The notes below the pieces were generated by a model. The model saw only the letters and a list, made by a program, of their open reading frames with translations. It was not told the origin of the DNA and did not search any database. Of a stretch of 64,000 bases of DNA, positions 1 to 8,072 are shown piece after piece. Origin of the DNA: an uncultured Pseudomonadales bacterium (GTDB lineage: Bacteria > Pseudomonadota > Gammaproteobacteria > Pseudomonadales > Azotimanducaceae). Positions within the stretch are counted from its first letter, which is position 1; every line of letters begins with the position of its first letter. Location of the stretch: contig OY282447.1 in the NCBI GenBank assembly GCA_958296165.1, positions 2,356,001 through 2,420,000 on the forward strand. Reading direction: 5' to 3'. Position numbers and translations under genes: made by a program.

Positions 1-520
1 GTGCTTGCAGGTCGAACAGCACGCCCCGCACCGTGCCTCCTGTGAAACGGTCGATGCCGACGCCGTTGCGTGACTCGATAGTGGGTTCGTGCTTCGGCGC
101 CGGATAGGCGTCGCCGATGCTGAACCTCCCGGCGAACTTCAGCGAGCCGAACTGGCGGCATGCGGCGCACGAGTCTGCGTATACGGCTGCTGTTGTATCG
201 TTCCCTTCACGCGAGCGGTACCCGCAGCCGTAGGACTGCTTTTCGGCCTCGACCGGAACGGGTAGTTTACGTTTCGGGTCGTGGTAGGGGAGGCATACGC
301 TCCCCGGCTGCAGGGTTCGGGCGATGCGCTCGAAGTGGCTGCGCAGCACGCCCTTGAGCGACGTGCCGGGGAGGTAATAGACCTGCTGGCCGTTGCGGAA
401 GGTCGATACTGGCACCATGTCGGTGCCGTCCAAGGTGGCGTAGCCGCTCTTGACCAGCACCGGATCGACTGGCTCGATTTCGATCGTGACGTCCGCTTGA
501 CAAAGCCAATTGCGCATCAT
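1..520 (-). CDS. Type III RAMP protein (Csm3/Cas7-like), 3' end cut by window edge
   Basis: This is a backbone subunit of a type III effector that would bind crRNA and possibly cut target RNA. The visible N-terminal 173 residues hold a RAMP glycine-rich motif (GTSLKGVLR, about residue 52) and the family's GVGIDRFTGG segment. A CAAC pair (C-A-A-C after DS) may bind zinc. Asp31 or Asp34 lies in the loop where Csm3 has its catalytic Asp, but this is only positional. The start is ATG at 520 or the in-frame ATG just after it, two bases beyond the stop of the next RAMP gene, so the two are probably translated together. The gene continues beyond position 1, so its length and true end are unknown. 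It is the last visible gene of the operon. Confidence 0.8.
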   Translation of the reverse strand, partial: MMRNWLCQADVTIEIEPVDPVLVKSGYATLDGTDMVPVSTFRNGQQVYYLPGTSLKGVLRSHFERIARTLQPGSVCLPYHDPKRKLPVPVEAEKQSYGCGYRSREGNDTTAAVYADSCAACRQFGSLKFAGRFSIGDAYPAPKHEPTIESRNGVGIDRFTGGTVRGVLFDLQA

Positions 521-522
521 GG

Positions 523-1386
523 TCAATCCTCCTCGGCGCCGGCAGCCAGCGCAACTTGCTGCTCGATACGCTTGGCGAAGTAGCTCTCCCAGTCTCCTAG
601 GTTGACCAGGCGCTGGTCTGCGCACGTCGCTGTCAGGAACCGTACGCGCTGAGTCGGGTCGCTAAGATCAACCCTGCTCAACTCAATATCCTTCAGGTGG
701 AAGCGGCCGAGGCCGCGGCTGGTAAAGCCTCCGATGCTGCTGCCTGCGTGCCATTCGAAGAGCGCGGCACCAAGCAAAGCAAGGTTCTGGTCGTCCGCGT
801 TTTCTAGATCGATGTGCAGGTCGAACCGGCTGCTTGGTGGAACTACCTCATAGTCGTATTTGAGGCCGTCGACAGCGGTGTGGCTATCGCGGTCGATCAC
901 AACGCCATCCCGCACCTGCACCACCGCCGCCCACTCCCGGAGGGTGCCATCGCTGACCCGCAGGCGACCCGCCTGCACGGGCGAGCCGAACAGCTTGCAA
1001 ACATCGCATGTGTGATCGTCGATCCACTGTAGCCGGGATTCCAACCCCTGCTGCGACGCCTTCCTGTAATCTTCCCGTACGTTCCGGTAATAGCCGACGT
1101 CGCTCACGCAATCCACGCCGCTCGCTTCCCGATCTAGCATGCAGGCGTCCAGATCCAAGGCGTACGCCAGCGCCTCGCAGGTGCTGCGCAGCCTTCCCTT
1201 GAGTGATGAGCCGGGCAATACGGGCTGGCCGCCGGGATCCCGCACAACGCCCAGATCGCTCATGGTCTCGCCTTCCCGGCCGGAACCGATGCGCCACGCG
1301 GTCTCGAACACCAAGGCGGCGGTAACCCGGGTTCTGCTGTGCAGCCCGAAGTCACCTCTGCCTGCATATGCTGTGTCGTTCGTCAT
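523..1386 (-). CDS. Type III RAMP protein, Csm3-like backbone subunit (Cas7)
   Basis: This 287-residue Cas7-type RAMP would line crRNA in the type III complex. It has the Csm3 pattern: a G-S-G turn (residues 34-36), an S-D-L-G-V-V-R-D loop in which Asp44 matches the catalytic target-RNA-cleaving Asp of Csm3, then PGSSLKGRLRS (about 58-68). A C-x-x-C (CDVC) lies mid-protein, and V-I-D-R near residue 163 is followed by a Gly-rich strand (SSIGGFTSRGLGRF) near the C-terminus. It lies between a small helical gene (21-bp gap) and another RAMP (2-bp gap), so it is operonic. RNase activity is inferred from the Asp only. Similar full-length RAMPs occur as Csm3 in types III-A and III-D. Confidence 0.85.
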   Translation of the reverse strand: MTNDTAYAGRGDFGLHSRTRVTAALVFETAWRIGSGREGETMSDLGVVRDPGGQPVLPGSSLKGRLRSTCEALAYALDLDACMLDREASGVDCVSDVGYYRNVREDYRKASQQGLESRLQWIDDHTCDVCKLFGSPVQAGRLRVSDGTLREWAAVVQVRDGVVIDRDSHTAVDGLKYDYEVVPPSSRFDLHIDLENADDQNLALLGAALFEWHAGSSIGGFTSRGLGRFHLKDIELSRVDLSDPTQRVRFLTATCADQRLVNLGDWESYFAKRIEQQVALAAGAEED

Positions 1387-1407
1387 GGATCGGCCCTCAT
1401 GGCTTCT

Positions 1408-1938
1408 TCATCTCTTTCCTGATGTGCCCGGAAGCGGTATCTCGAGGCGGTACAGCGCGTAGGTGCAGAAGCGCTCGAAGAACGCCGGCACGTGGTCTTT
1501 GGTCCATCGAGCCAGCCACGCTTGTTGGTCGGCCTTGAGCTGGTTGCGGCGTGTGCGTTCGTCGGGCGACATGCCCTTGTAACGCGGAGGGATATTCTCG
1601 GCACGCAGTTCGGCAGGAGCGTGCTTCCACCCCTCCGTGAGCACTGACCAAGGAGAGGATGAGTCGCAGAGTCTGTGGACGAGGTGCCAAAAGTCTATCT
1701 CGGCCTGCAACCCGAGTTTAGCTTGCTCGGAGACTTGTTCCTGTTTGCGTTCGGCTCGCGTGCTCTGGTGCTTGGCAAACTCCGCCACCTTGCCCGGCTC
1801 TTGGCGAGCGATCTGCTGCAGCCCGTAGATCTGCGCTCTTTTCACCGGGAACGTCTCGCAGGTGCCGAGCAGGCAATCCAGCTGCCTAACAGCCTGTTCG
1901 CAATAGACCGTATCGGAGAGCAGGTCGAGGGTGGTCAT
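1408..1938 (-). CDS. Small helical type III subunit, probable Cas11/Csm2-like paralogue
   Basis: A 176-residue protein predicted to be mostly alpha-helical and highly charged, with no recognisable enzyme motif. It shares two sequence signatures with the gene immediately upstream (1935-2345): a Q-I-x-x-L-Q-Q-I-A segment followed by V-x-x-F-x-K-x-Q, and a C-terminal Y-x-L-Y-R-L. This suggests the two are diverged tandem copies of a small subunit that fills the inner filament of the complex. The ATG overlaps the previous stop by four bases (ATGA), implying translational coupling. The assignment rests on size, helical character, these motifs and position, not on a recognised family. An alternative is a III-D accessory protein of unknown role. 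Confidence 0.6.
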   Translation of the reverse strand: MTTLDLLSDTVYCEQAVRQLDCLLGTCETFPVKRAQIYGLQQIARQEPGKVAEFAKHQSTRAERKQEQVSEQAKLGLQAEIDFWHLVHRLCDSSSPWSVLTEGWKHAPAELRAENIPPRYKGMSPDERTRRNQLKADQQAWLARWTKDHVPAFFERFCTYALYRLEIPLPGTSGKR

Positions 1939-2345
1939 GCTGAGCCTTCCATCTGTTCCTTGGCAAGCCGATACAGGTATTGGCCCACTACCGCCCGTGC
2001 CCAGCCACGGGCGAGGCGCAGGCGCACGGCCATCTGGTCGGCGGGATCGTCGGCGATTTCCGCGCTGTAGTTGCGCAACTGCGAGAGCTGTTCGAGCACT
2101 GCGTTGCCCACCGCCTTCCAGTCCGAGTTGCCCTTGCCCATCTGGTTCTTAACGAAATCCTCGACATCCGCAAGGCGCGGAGCGGAACAGGCGATCTGCT
2201 GGAGGTTGCGGATCTGCGTGCTGACCCTGCCCCGGTCAGAGCCGAATTGCTCGAAGAACCGCCCGCCTAGATTAGCGAACTGGCCATGCCGTTCGTCGAC
2301 GCAGCGGTCCGCCGCTTGGATCAGTCCGGTGCTCAACACATGCAC
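1935..2345 (-). CDS. Csm2/Cas11-like small subunit of the type III complex
   Basis: A 136-residue helical protein whose central TQIRNLQQIA followed by VEDFVKNQ resembles the Csm2 pattern of an R-N-L helix with an aromatic/charged second helix. The C-terminus (LARGWARAVVGQYLYRL) looks like a bundle helix. It would sit as a non-crRNA-binding inner subunit contacting target RNA. It overlaps csx10 by 13 bases and the downstream small gene by four, so expression is tightly coupled. Two such genes in a row is unusual for one type III locus; see the neighbour at 1408-1938. The family assignment is an inference from motif and context. Confidence 0.65.
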   Translation of the reverse strand: MHVLSTGLIQAADRCVDERHGQFANLGGRFFEQFGSDRGRVSTQIRNLQQIACSAPRLADVEDFVKNQMGKGNSDWKAVGNAVLEQLSQLRNYSAEIADDPADQMAVRLRLARGWARAVVGQYLYRLAKEQMEGSA

Positions 2346-3619
2346 TGCTCGACCTCCTGCTGATGAAATCTGCGGTGGAACTCGTCGGACACTGCCACCA
2401 CGCCGAACCCCTCATTGCGACGCAGGCCAACGCCGTCATCGGCCAGCGCGCTGAGTCGCGTGAACAGTGCCTCGCGTTGGCGTTGTTCGCCCTCGAAGCG
2501 GTATACATAGACAGCGCCGCGCACGACCATCCACTCGTCCTGACGCGGCAAGCCGTGAGCTGCATTCCAGCCGCGCAGGCGCTCATGCCGGGTCAGGGCG
2601 GCGACCCAGCGCAGCACGCCTCCGGTAGGGAGGCTCCGCGTCAGGCGGGCCTGCAGCGGGAACGCATCGGCGACCGCGGGCATCGGCGGTAGCCAGTCGA
2701 TCATCTGTGCGGGGTCCAAGGTGTAGCGTAGAAAGCGGTCTACGAGCACCGCGCCGGTCGGAAACGACAGGCCGAAGAAGAAGCCGTCCGGCGCGTAGCT
2801 GGCACTCTCGCGGTGTGCAAGGGAGAGTGGCGGCGCGGCGAGCACCTCGTTCAGCTCACGGCTCCACCGAGTCCAGCGGTCAACCCGCGTCTGCGAATCC
2901 TGTTCGTCTTGGGCCGCGACCTGCTCGCCAAGCCGCAGGAGTACATCGCCGTAGCCGCGCGTGCGTGCGTGACCGATGGAGACTCGACCATCTTCAGCCC
3001 GCAGGAGCTGCCGCACGGCGTCCAGCGCCTCGTCGTCCGCCCTGAGCCAGCCGTACAGGTCAGCATCGGCGCCGGACGGCGCCAGGGCCTCCAAGGTGTA
3101 GAACATCGACTCCGCAGCAGTGCCGGTGCGGCGGTCGATACCGACATGGGCGGCCGTCTCGTGCCGATCGCCGGTCATCTCGCGCAGACGGCCGCCATCG
3201 TCTCGCCAGAAGCCGTCTTGCGCCTTCAGATCAGCTCGGCACCGGGCGCACTCCCGCCAGTCGGCTTCGGCCTCTTCCGGCAGCGGTCCGGCCAAGTGAT
3301 GCTGCGCGACGCGCCACCAGAGCAGGTCTGCGATGGTGTGCCGCAGCCGCTCGCGTTTGCAGGATGCCGCAGTGGAGGGAAAGACGTGCGGTCCGGGGTC
3401 CAGCGGTCCGAAGCGGCAGATTGCCTCGTTCAGGAACAATCGAGCGAACTGGGCGTCTGCCTGACCGTGCTGCTGCAGGTAGAGTGCTGCGAGGGCACCG
3501 CGAACAAGGGTGCCAGCGACCGACCGAACGCTACCAGAGCGTTCCGATTGTCGATTGCGTTTGATTGCCACGGGCGCGAGCAGTTGGGCGGTGATGGGCA
3601 CCTGACCCGCGCTGCTCAT
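2333..3619 (-). CDS. csx10: Csx10, type III-D Cas5-like RAMP protein
   Basis: A 428-residue RAMP that would cap the crRNA 5' handle in a III-D complex. It has the Csx10 layout: an N-terminal strand followed by AGTLVRGALAALYLQQ, a long segment of the type F-x-x-L-F-L-N-E...F-G-P-L, a CARCRADL zinc-like pair, GIDRRTGTAAESMFY-type text (H-V-G-I-D-R-R-T-G-T-A near residue 160), a YGDVLL segment, and the C-terminal GVGLRRNEGFGVV glycine-rich hallmark. It starts four bases inside the stop of the upstream RAMP gene (3616-4383). Its presence is the main reason for calling the module III-D rather than III-A or III-B. Confidence 0.85.
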   Translation of the reverse strand: MSSAGQVPITAQLLAPVAIKRNRQSERSGSVRSVAGTLVRGALAALYLQQHGQADAQFARLFLNEAICRFGPLDPGPHVFPSTAASCKRERLRHTIADLLWWRVAQHHLAGPLPEEAEADWRECARCRADLKAQDGFWRDDGGRLREMTGDRHETAAHVGIDRRTGTAAESMFYTLEALAPSGADADLYGWLRADDEALDAVRQLLRAEDGRVSIGHARTRGYGDVLLRLGEQVAAQDEQDSQTRVDRWTRWSRELNEVLAAPPLSLAHRESASYAPDGFFFGLSFPTGAVLVDRFLRYTLDPAQMIDWLPPMPAVADAFPLQARLTRSLPTGGVLRWVAALTRHERLRGWNAAHGLPRQDEWMVVRGAVYVYRFEGEQRQREALFTRLSALADDGVGLRRNEGFGVVAVSDEFHRRFHQQEVEQCMC

Positions 3620-4383
3620 GATGACTGATCCTCAGCATCGTCGCGCAGCAGTTCGAGCATTTCAAACCACTCGGGCTCATCCTTGAAGTTCCGCAGGGCA
3701 TCATCCAGTGAGATAACATCACCGTTCCAGCGCAAGGAACTGGGTTCGAGACTGATCTCGCAACGGCCCAGGCCCACACTCCGGCCGCCGCCTAGCGTTT
3801 CCAGCGACAGCAAGCCCGCCACCAGAAGCGTGTACTCGTAGGGGAATCCTCCTTCATCCTGTGTCAGAACGCCGGCGGAGTGCCGGGCACGAATTTCGCC
3901 GCGTAACCTGACGTCCTTTTCGACTAGCTCCGTAGTAAAGAGGTGTTGTTCCCGCACCGTGCCCGTAACGCGGTCGATGGCGGTCCGCGCCGCGACCGCG
4001 GTCGTGTTTTCGGGAGACGAAGTCGCCGAGAGAGCGTTGGCGACGAATAGGCACTCGCCCTGGTAGCGGCTGCCGAACAGCCGATCGATCAGGAGGTCGG
4101 ACTTGGTCAGCGGACGAAAGTTCGCGACAAGACTGCGGTCGCCGACGTCGGTCCCGGAGTGTGGGTCGACCACGCCCAGGCCTAGGGCGACTGCGAGCCG
4201 CTCGCAGTGGTGGCGCAACACGCCCTTGATCTGCGAACCGGGCACGAAGGGTACACCGTCGCGTTCTCGACTTCCCCAACGCCGTTGCAGGCGATCTGCT
4301 ACCGCCGACTGATAACCGCTGCCGACGTGCCACCGCCCCTGCCACGCGATGCGGTAATGCAAGTCCAGGCGCTGCGGCGTCAT
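3616..4383 (-). CDS. Type III RAMP protein, Csm3-like (Cas7)
   Basis: A 255-residue Cas7-type RAMP. It has a G-S-G turn (residues 21-23), a loop with Asp30 where Csm3 carries its catalytic Asp, PGSQIKGVLRHHCE (about 48-61), R-T-A-I-D-R-V-T-G-T near residue 135, and GGGRSVGLGRCEIS near the C-terminus. The last two are the RAMP family's hairpin and Gly-rich loop. It is the first type III gene after cas10 (15-bp gap) and overlaps csx10 by four bases. With the RAMPs at 523-1386 and 1-520 it makes three Cas7-like subunits, as expected for III-D, where several different Csm3-like proteins build the backbone. Which of them cut RNA cannot be settled from sequence alone. Confidence 0.85.
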   Translation of the reverse strand: MTPQRLDLHYRIAWQGRWHVGSGYQSAVADRLQRRWGSRERDGVPFVPGSQIKGVLRHHCERLAVALGLGVVDPHSGTDVGDRSLVANFRPLTKSDLLIDRLFGSRYQGECLFVANALSATSSPENTTAVAARTAIDRVTGTVREQHLFTTELVEKDVRLRGEIRARHSAGVLTQDEGGFPYEYTLLVAGLLSLETLGGGRSVGLGRCEISLEPSSLRWNGDVISLDDALRNFKDEPEWFEMLELLRDDAEDQSS

Positions 4384-4398
4384 CTACCCTCGCCTCGT

Positions 4399-6048
4399 CT
4401 AACCCTGACCGTGGAACAGGTCATGGCCATCCACCAAGTCGGCGATGCCCAGCACCCTTCGCTCGCCCTTCCGGTACCACGGAAAGTCAACGGTATGGCC
4501 TTCGGGACACAGCATATGGACTGCGTCCCACAACGCGCGTCGATGCGAGTGTTTGCCGCTGTGCCGGCAACGAGAGAAGATGTCGCGAATGCGGCGCGTG
4601 GCCTGATGTTCTTCGCCGATCAGAGCAGCATCCTCGAGTTCGTGCAGCTTGGTACGCGGGAAGTTCGCACGACGCAGCTCGCCGACTGCGGTGCGCAGAG
4701 ACTGCAGCTGCGCAGTCGTCAAAGGCCGCAACGTCCGAGGCACCGCGGTTGCAGCGCCGTAGGTATGCTCCCGAACCTGCTCTATGGAGTGGCTAGCGGC
4801 CCCTGCCATGACGTGGAAGTCGATTCGGGCGGTCGCGCTCGCGTCCGACGCCGCACCCGTGACCCCTCCGTCAATGGCCCGCTTGGCGTTGCCTAGCAAA
4901 TGTTCTGCGAGATCCAGCGACAGGTAGAAGGGATGGGTGCTTCGTGCGATGGCAACGCCGCACGAAATCGTAAACCCGCTGTCTCCGATCCTGTCTTGAA
5001 AAAAAGCCTGAACGGTATCGTCGCGCAGGGCGGCGATCTTTTCTCGCGTCAGGCGTTCGAACTCGTTGCTGACGTGCAGCGCGAAATCGAGTGCGCGGTC
5101 CGCTGGCAGGGCCACCAATAGATCATCGCCACCAAGGAGTAGGATGTCTGCCGGCAGCGGACGAACCGCCGTGAGCGAAGAACCGCTGTCCTGATCGGCC
5201 CTCTCTCGCACCTGCTCGACTTCGCCTCCTATGACCTCGGTCAGTCCGGAGAAGCACGCCGTGCGAATGCTCTGATCGACGATCTCGCTGAAGTGGCGAC
5301 ATGTGTCTGCACGGTTCAACGCTTGTACGATCCTGCCCATCGCGTTGCCGTCCGCATACACGACACCCAAGTATCCGCGCCGGGAAGAGCGCTCGCCAAT
5401 CTCCGTAATTTCCCTGCATCGCAGAGTGCCCCAAACATCTTCCGCGGGCCATGGCCCGGCCCTGCGAAGATACTTCATCCATCCTGACCAGAGGTTCCCG
5501 ACACGTGCATCCCGTCCCTCTTGCGCCTTCCGGTGGCTGGCTTCGGACAATAGAGTCGGGCCTTCCGCGCCCCGAACCAAGTGGCGCGTCGCCGGCAAGT
5601 GCGAGGCGGATGTGCATTCCCTGACTACGGGCAGAGTGGATGCGCCATGCCTGACGCCCCCGAACTCGCGCTGGCAGCGCAACCGGTAGTGGGCCAGACG
5701 CACCGCTTCGCGATAGGAATCGGCACCTTGGAGCGGCGCGACACCGTAGGCTACCCGTACTTCCCCTGCGGTCTGCTCGCGCAGGTGGCGAACTAGATGG
5801 CCGCATGCCGCTTCGACCGCGGACTCGTCGCTCGTCTGGGCCAAGAACTGCGCTGCTCCGCCGTTGGCGTATATCTGCTCTATGGCTGATGCGCCGAGGC
5901 GCTTGCACAGGATGCGGTTCATCTCGCTTCGGTTCAGTCGGTCCAGCAATGCGCTGGCACCCCGCACCTCGTTTAGGGGATCCGTTCCGAACACATAACT
6001 CTTGATCGACGGTATATCGATCTGGATGACGAATGATTGGTCGCTCAT
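4399..6048 (-). CDS. cas10: Cas10, HD-less type III large subunit with active-looking cyclase
   Basis: The large subunit of the type III complex, which converts ATP to cyclic oligoadenylate on target-RNA binding. At 549 residues it is short. The N-terminus goes straight into a palm-like segment (QIDIPSIKSYVFGTDPLNEVRGAS), so the usual N-terminal HD DNase domain is missing. The second palm holds YLGVVYADGNAMG (226-238) and an intact GGDD at 306-309, the metal-binding cyclase motif. A C-terminal helical part follows. There is a 107-bp gap to the CARF effector gene upstream. The sequence predicts signalling but no HD-dependent DNA cutting, which fits the adjacent CARF-HEPN effector and a separate type I Cas3. 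Confidence 0.9.
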   Translation of the reverse strand: MSDQSFVIQIDIPSIKSYVFGTDPLNEVRGASALLDRLNRSEMNRILCKRLGASAIEQIYANGGAAQFLAQTSDESAVEAACGHLVRHLREQTAGEVRVAYGVAPLQGADSYREAVRLAHYRLRCQREFGGVRHGASTLPVVRECTSASHLPATRHLVRGAEGPTLLSEASHRKAQEGRDARVGNLWSGWMKYLRRAGPWPAEDVWGTLRCREITEIGERSSRRGYLGVVYADGNAMGRIVQALNRADTCRHFSEIVDQSIRTACFSGLTEVIGGEVEQVRERADQDSGSSLTAVRPLPADILLLGGDDLLVALPADRALDFALHVSNEFERLTREKIAALRDDTVQAFFQDRIGDSGFTISCGVAIARSTHPFYLSLDLAEHLLGNAKRAIDGGVTGAASDASATARIDFHVMAGAASHSIEQVREHTYGAATAVPRTLRPLTTAQLQSLRTAVGELRRANFPRTKLHELEDAALIGEEHQATRRIRDIFSRCRHSGKHSHRRALWDAVHMLCPEGHTVDFPWYRKGERRVLGIADLVDGHDLFHGQG

Positions 6049-6155
6049 CTTGATTCGGGAGTGGATTTCGTCAAGGTCCTAATCGTAAGAAAACTTCGCG
6101 CACGGCGGCCACAGGCCGTCAACAACCACTGAGCGTATACGGTCTGGGGAGCAAT

Positions 6156-8072
6156 TCAACCCTTGGATTCATCTTCCTCTCGACACTCCTCGTCGAGCCA
6201 AAAGGGCCTCCCAGGTTGGTACGGGTCTTCATCTTGTTCGCTGGGCGAGCGCCGGTCGATCAAGCCGAAGCGCCGTACGGGACAGGCCAGCTGGCGTGCC
6301 TTGCCTGCGACTTGCTCTGCGGCAAGACCCATCAATGTCGTGCCGCCGGTGACGTTCACACGAACGCTCGCGCCTACCAGATGCTCCACCGCGGCCTCGG
6401 CCAGACGCTCTATTTCCTCCACCCCACCGCCAAATGCGTCCTTCATTCGAAGGCGTTCGATGCGTCCGTCGTACTCCGCTTGACCCAGCGCTTCGGCGAT
6501 CGATCCCTCGGTTTGCTCCGAGCAGATAACCAAGCATAGCGTGGGTTCATCCTTCATGCGGCACGCCTGAATCGCGCTGAACAGCACGCCGGGGCGCAAT
6601 CCGACGGGGGTGACCAGCACCACTTTGCCGCCAGCGCCAAGCTCCAGAGAAAACCGTGGTGCGGATTTCAATGTGTCGTTCCAGTAACGAAAGACGTCCT
6701 TGCGATTCTTGTCGGACTGCTGCTTGCTGCCGACGAGTACTTCGCCACGCATTCCCTGGTGTGCGTAGCCATTTCGGAGGCCGCTGATCTGGTTCCAGAA
6801 CTTGCCCAAGGCGCGCTGCTCGGTGGTCAGTTTGGCCGCCTGACTCGGGCTCTTGGCGAGCTCTCCCATTGCACCGAGCCGACCGGCGGCGACATGGCGG
6901 ACCTTTGCATAGTCGAGCCATTCGTCACTTTCGCCCAGATGCCACACTACCCAAGAGATGGCCCACTCGCTCATCAGCCGCAGCGCCGTGGCGGTGTTGC
7001 GGTGTCTCAATAGGCTATCGATCACTCTCGCCTGCCGTGCGAGTTCGCCTTCCGTGAGCGAAATCCGCCTCTTCCAACCCTTTGCTGAACTCGGCTCTAG
7101 CAGCATGTAGCTCTCCAGCGTGTCGCCTAGTCGCGCAACCAGTTCATCTGCCAACGGCAAGCTATGTTCACTCTTCAACACTTTCCTGAGGGGTTTGAGG
7201 TGAGTCCGTCGTATCTCGTGCGCCATCTGGCCCAACTCGAGAGGTAGGCCGGAGAGATAGGCTTCCGATAGAGAGCGCAGATCCTGCGTGACCTTTTGGG
7301 ACCAAGAGCTATTCCTCTCGCTACCGAGAGCTTCGGCAATAGGCAACGCGCTGCCGGTGTCGCGCTGCACCTGCAGAGCGTGGACCCAACGTGGCAACTC
7401 CAGCAAAGGACGCAAATCGAGGAATGGGCTTGGCGCATCCCTGTTCAGCATCCCGTAGTAGGCGCCACGGACGGAGACGCCCCGCAGCGCAGCCAAGTAG
7501 AGAACGCCGACGTACGTAAGGAACGAGAAGTGCCGGAAACCGTGCGTAACGTCCACGGTCAGATCGGCGTTGGGAGGAACAGCGCTGGCGATGGCAGCCA
7601 CGAAGTCGTTGATGCCCGCTTGCGTGTCCGCGCCCGACACGTCGACGACTTCCGTCCGGCAGAGTTGGCCCAAGCCCTTCTCAAGCAGCGGCCAGCTCAC
7701 CTGCTTGGCTTGCGGCGTACACAGGGCCAACACGCGGTCTGGTCGATCGTGTTCTGGCAACAGCTGGAACAACGCAACGGGAGCGATCTTGGCCTCGCAG
7801 TCTCTTTCGTTGAACGAGTACAACGTCGGCTGCGGGTTGTTGCCCAACACCGTTAACAGTACGTGCTCGGTCTTCGGCTTAGTCGGCACTTCGTGCGCCA
7901 CGTCGGACGCCTCTTTCACGCACTGCCGCAGCAAGTCGACTTCTGATGGTGTCAACATCCGGGGAGCGGGCGAGGTACCGAGCCTCTGATTGAGTAAGGC
8001 AATCGAAGGCGTGACCGAAGTGTTCGCGCCACCAGCCTTCAAAGTGCTCTCCATGTTTTCGCTTGAGCTCAT
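6156..8072 (-). CDS. CARF-HEPN-CARF protein, predicted cOA-activated RNase (Csx1/Csm6-like)
   Basis: Predicted ancillary RNase switched on by cyclic oligoadenylate. Numbering from 8072: an N-terminal CARF domain of the Csx2/TM1812 type (LLTVLG at 72-77, DVTHGFRH at 174-181), a helical HEPN region with the RNase motif R-N-G-Y-A-H at 433-438 (R-x4-H), then a second Rossmann-like segment (VVLVTPVG 484-491) ending in a CARF-style VNVTGGTTLMGLA (572-584). A HEPN domain between two CARF-like domains is not the usual CARF-HEPN order. The ATG at 8072 has a good ribosome-binding site (AAGGAG, 7 bases before), but this makes it overlap the phosphoribosyltransferase gene by 194 bases; the next ATG at 7958 would still overlap it. 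Confidence 0.8.
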   Translation of the reverse strand: MSSSENMESTLKAGGANTSVTPSIALLNQRLGTSPAPRMLTPSEVDLLRQCVKEASDVAHEVPTKPKTEHVLLTVLGNNPQPTLYSFNERDCEAKIAPVALFQLLPEHDRPDRVLALCTPQAKQVSWPLLEKGLGQLCRTEVVDVSGADTQAGINDFVAAIASAVPPNADLTVDVTHGFRHFSFLTYVGVLYLAALRGVSVRGAYYGMLNRDAPSPFLDLRPLLELPRWVHALQVQRDTGSALPIAEALGSERNSSWSQKVTQDLRSLSEAYLSGLPLELGQMAHEIRRTHLKPLRKVLKSEHSLPLADELVARLGDTLESYMLLEPSSAKGWKRRISLTEGELARQARVIDSLLRHRNTATALRLMSEWAISWVVWHLGESDEWLDYAKVRHVAAGRLGAMGELAKSPSQAAKLTTEQRALGKFWNQISGLRNGYAHQGMRGEVLVGSKQQSDKNRKDVFRYWNDTLKSAPRFSLELGAGGKVVLVTPVGLRPGVLFSAIQACRMKDEPTLCLVICSEQTEGSIAEALGQAEYDGRIERLRMKDAFGGGVEEIERLAEAAVEHLVGASVRVNVTGGTTLMGLAAEQVAGKARQLACPVRRFGLIDRRSPSEQDEDPYQPGRPFWLDEECREEDESKG

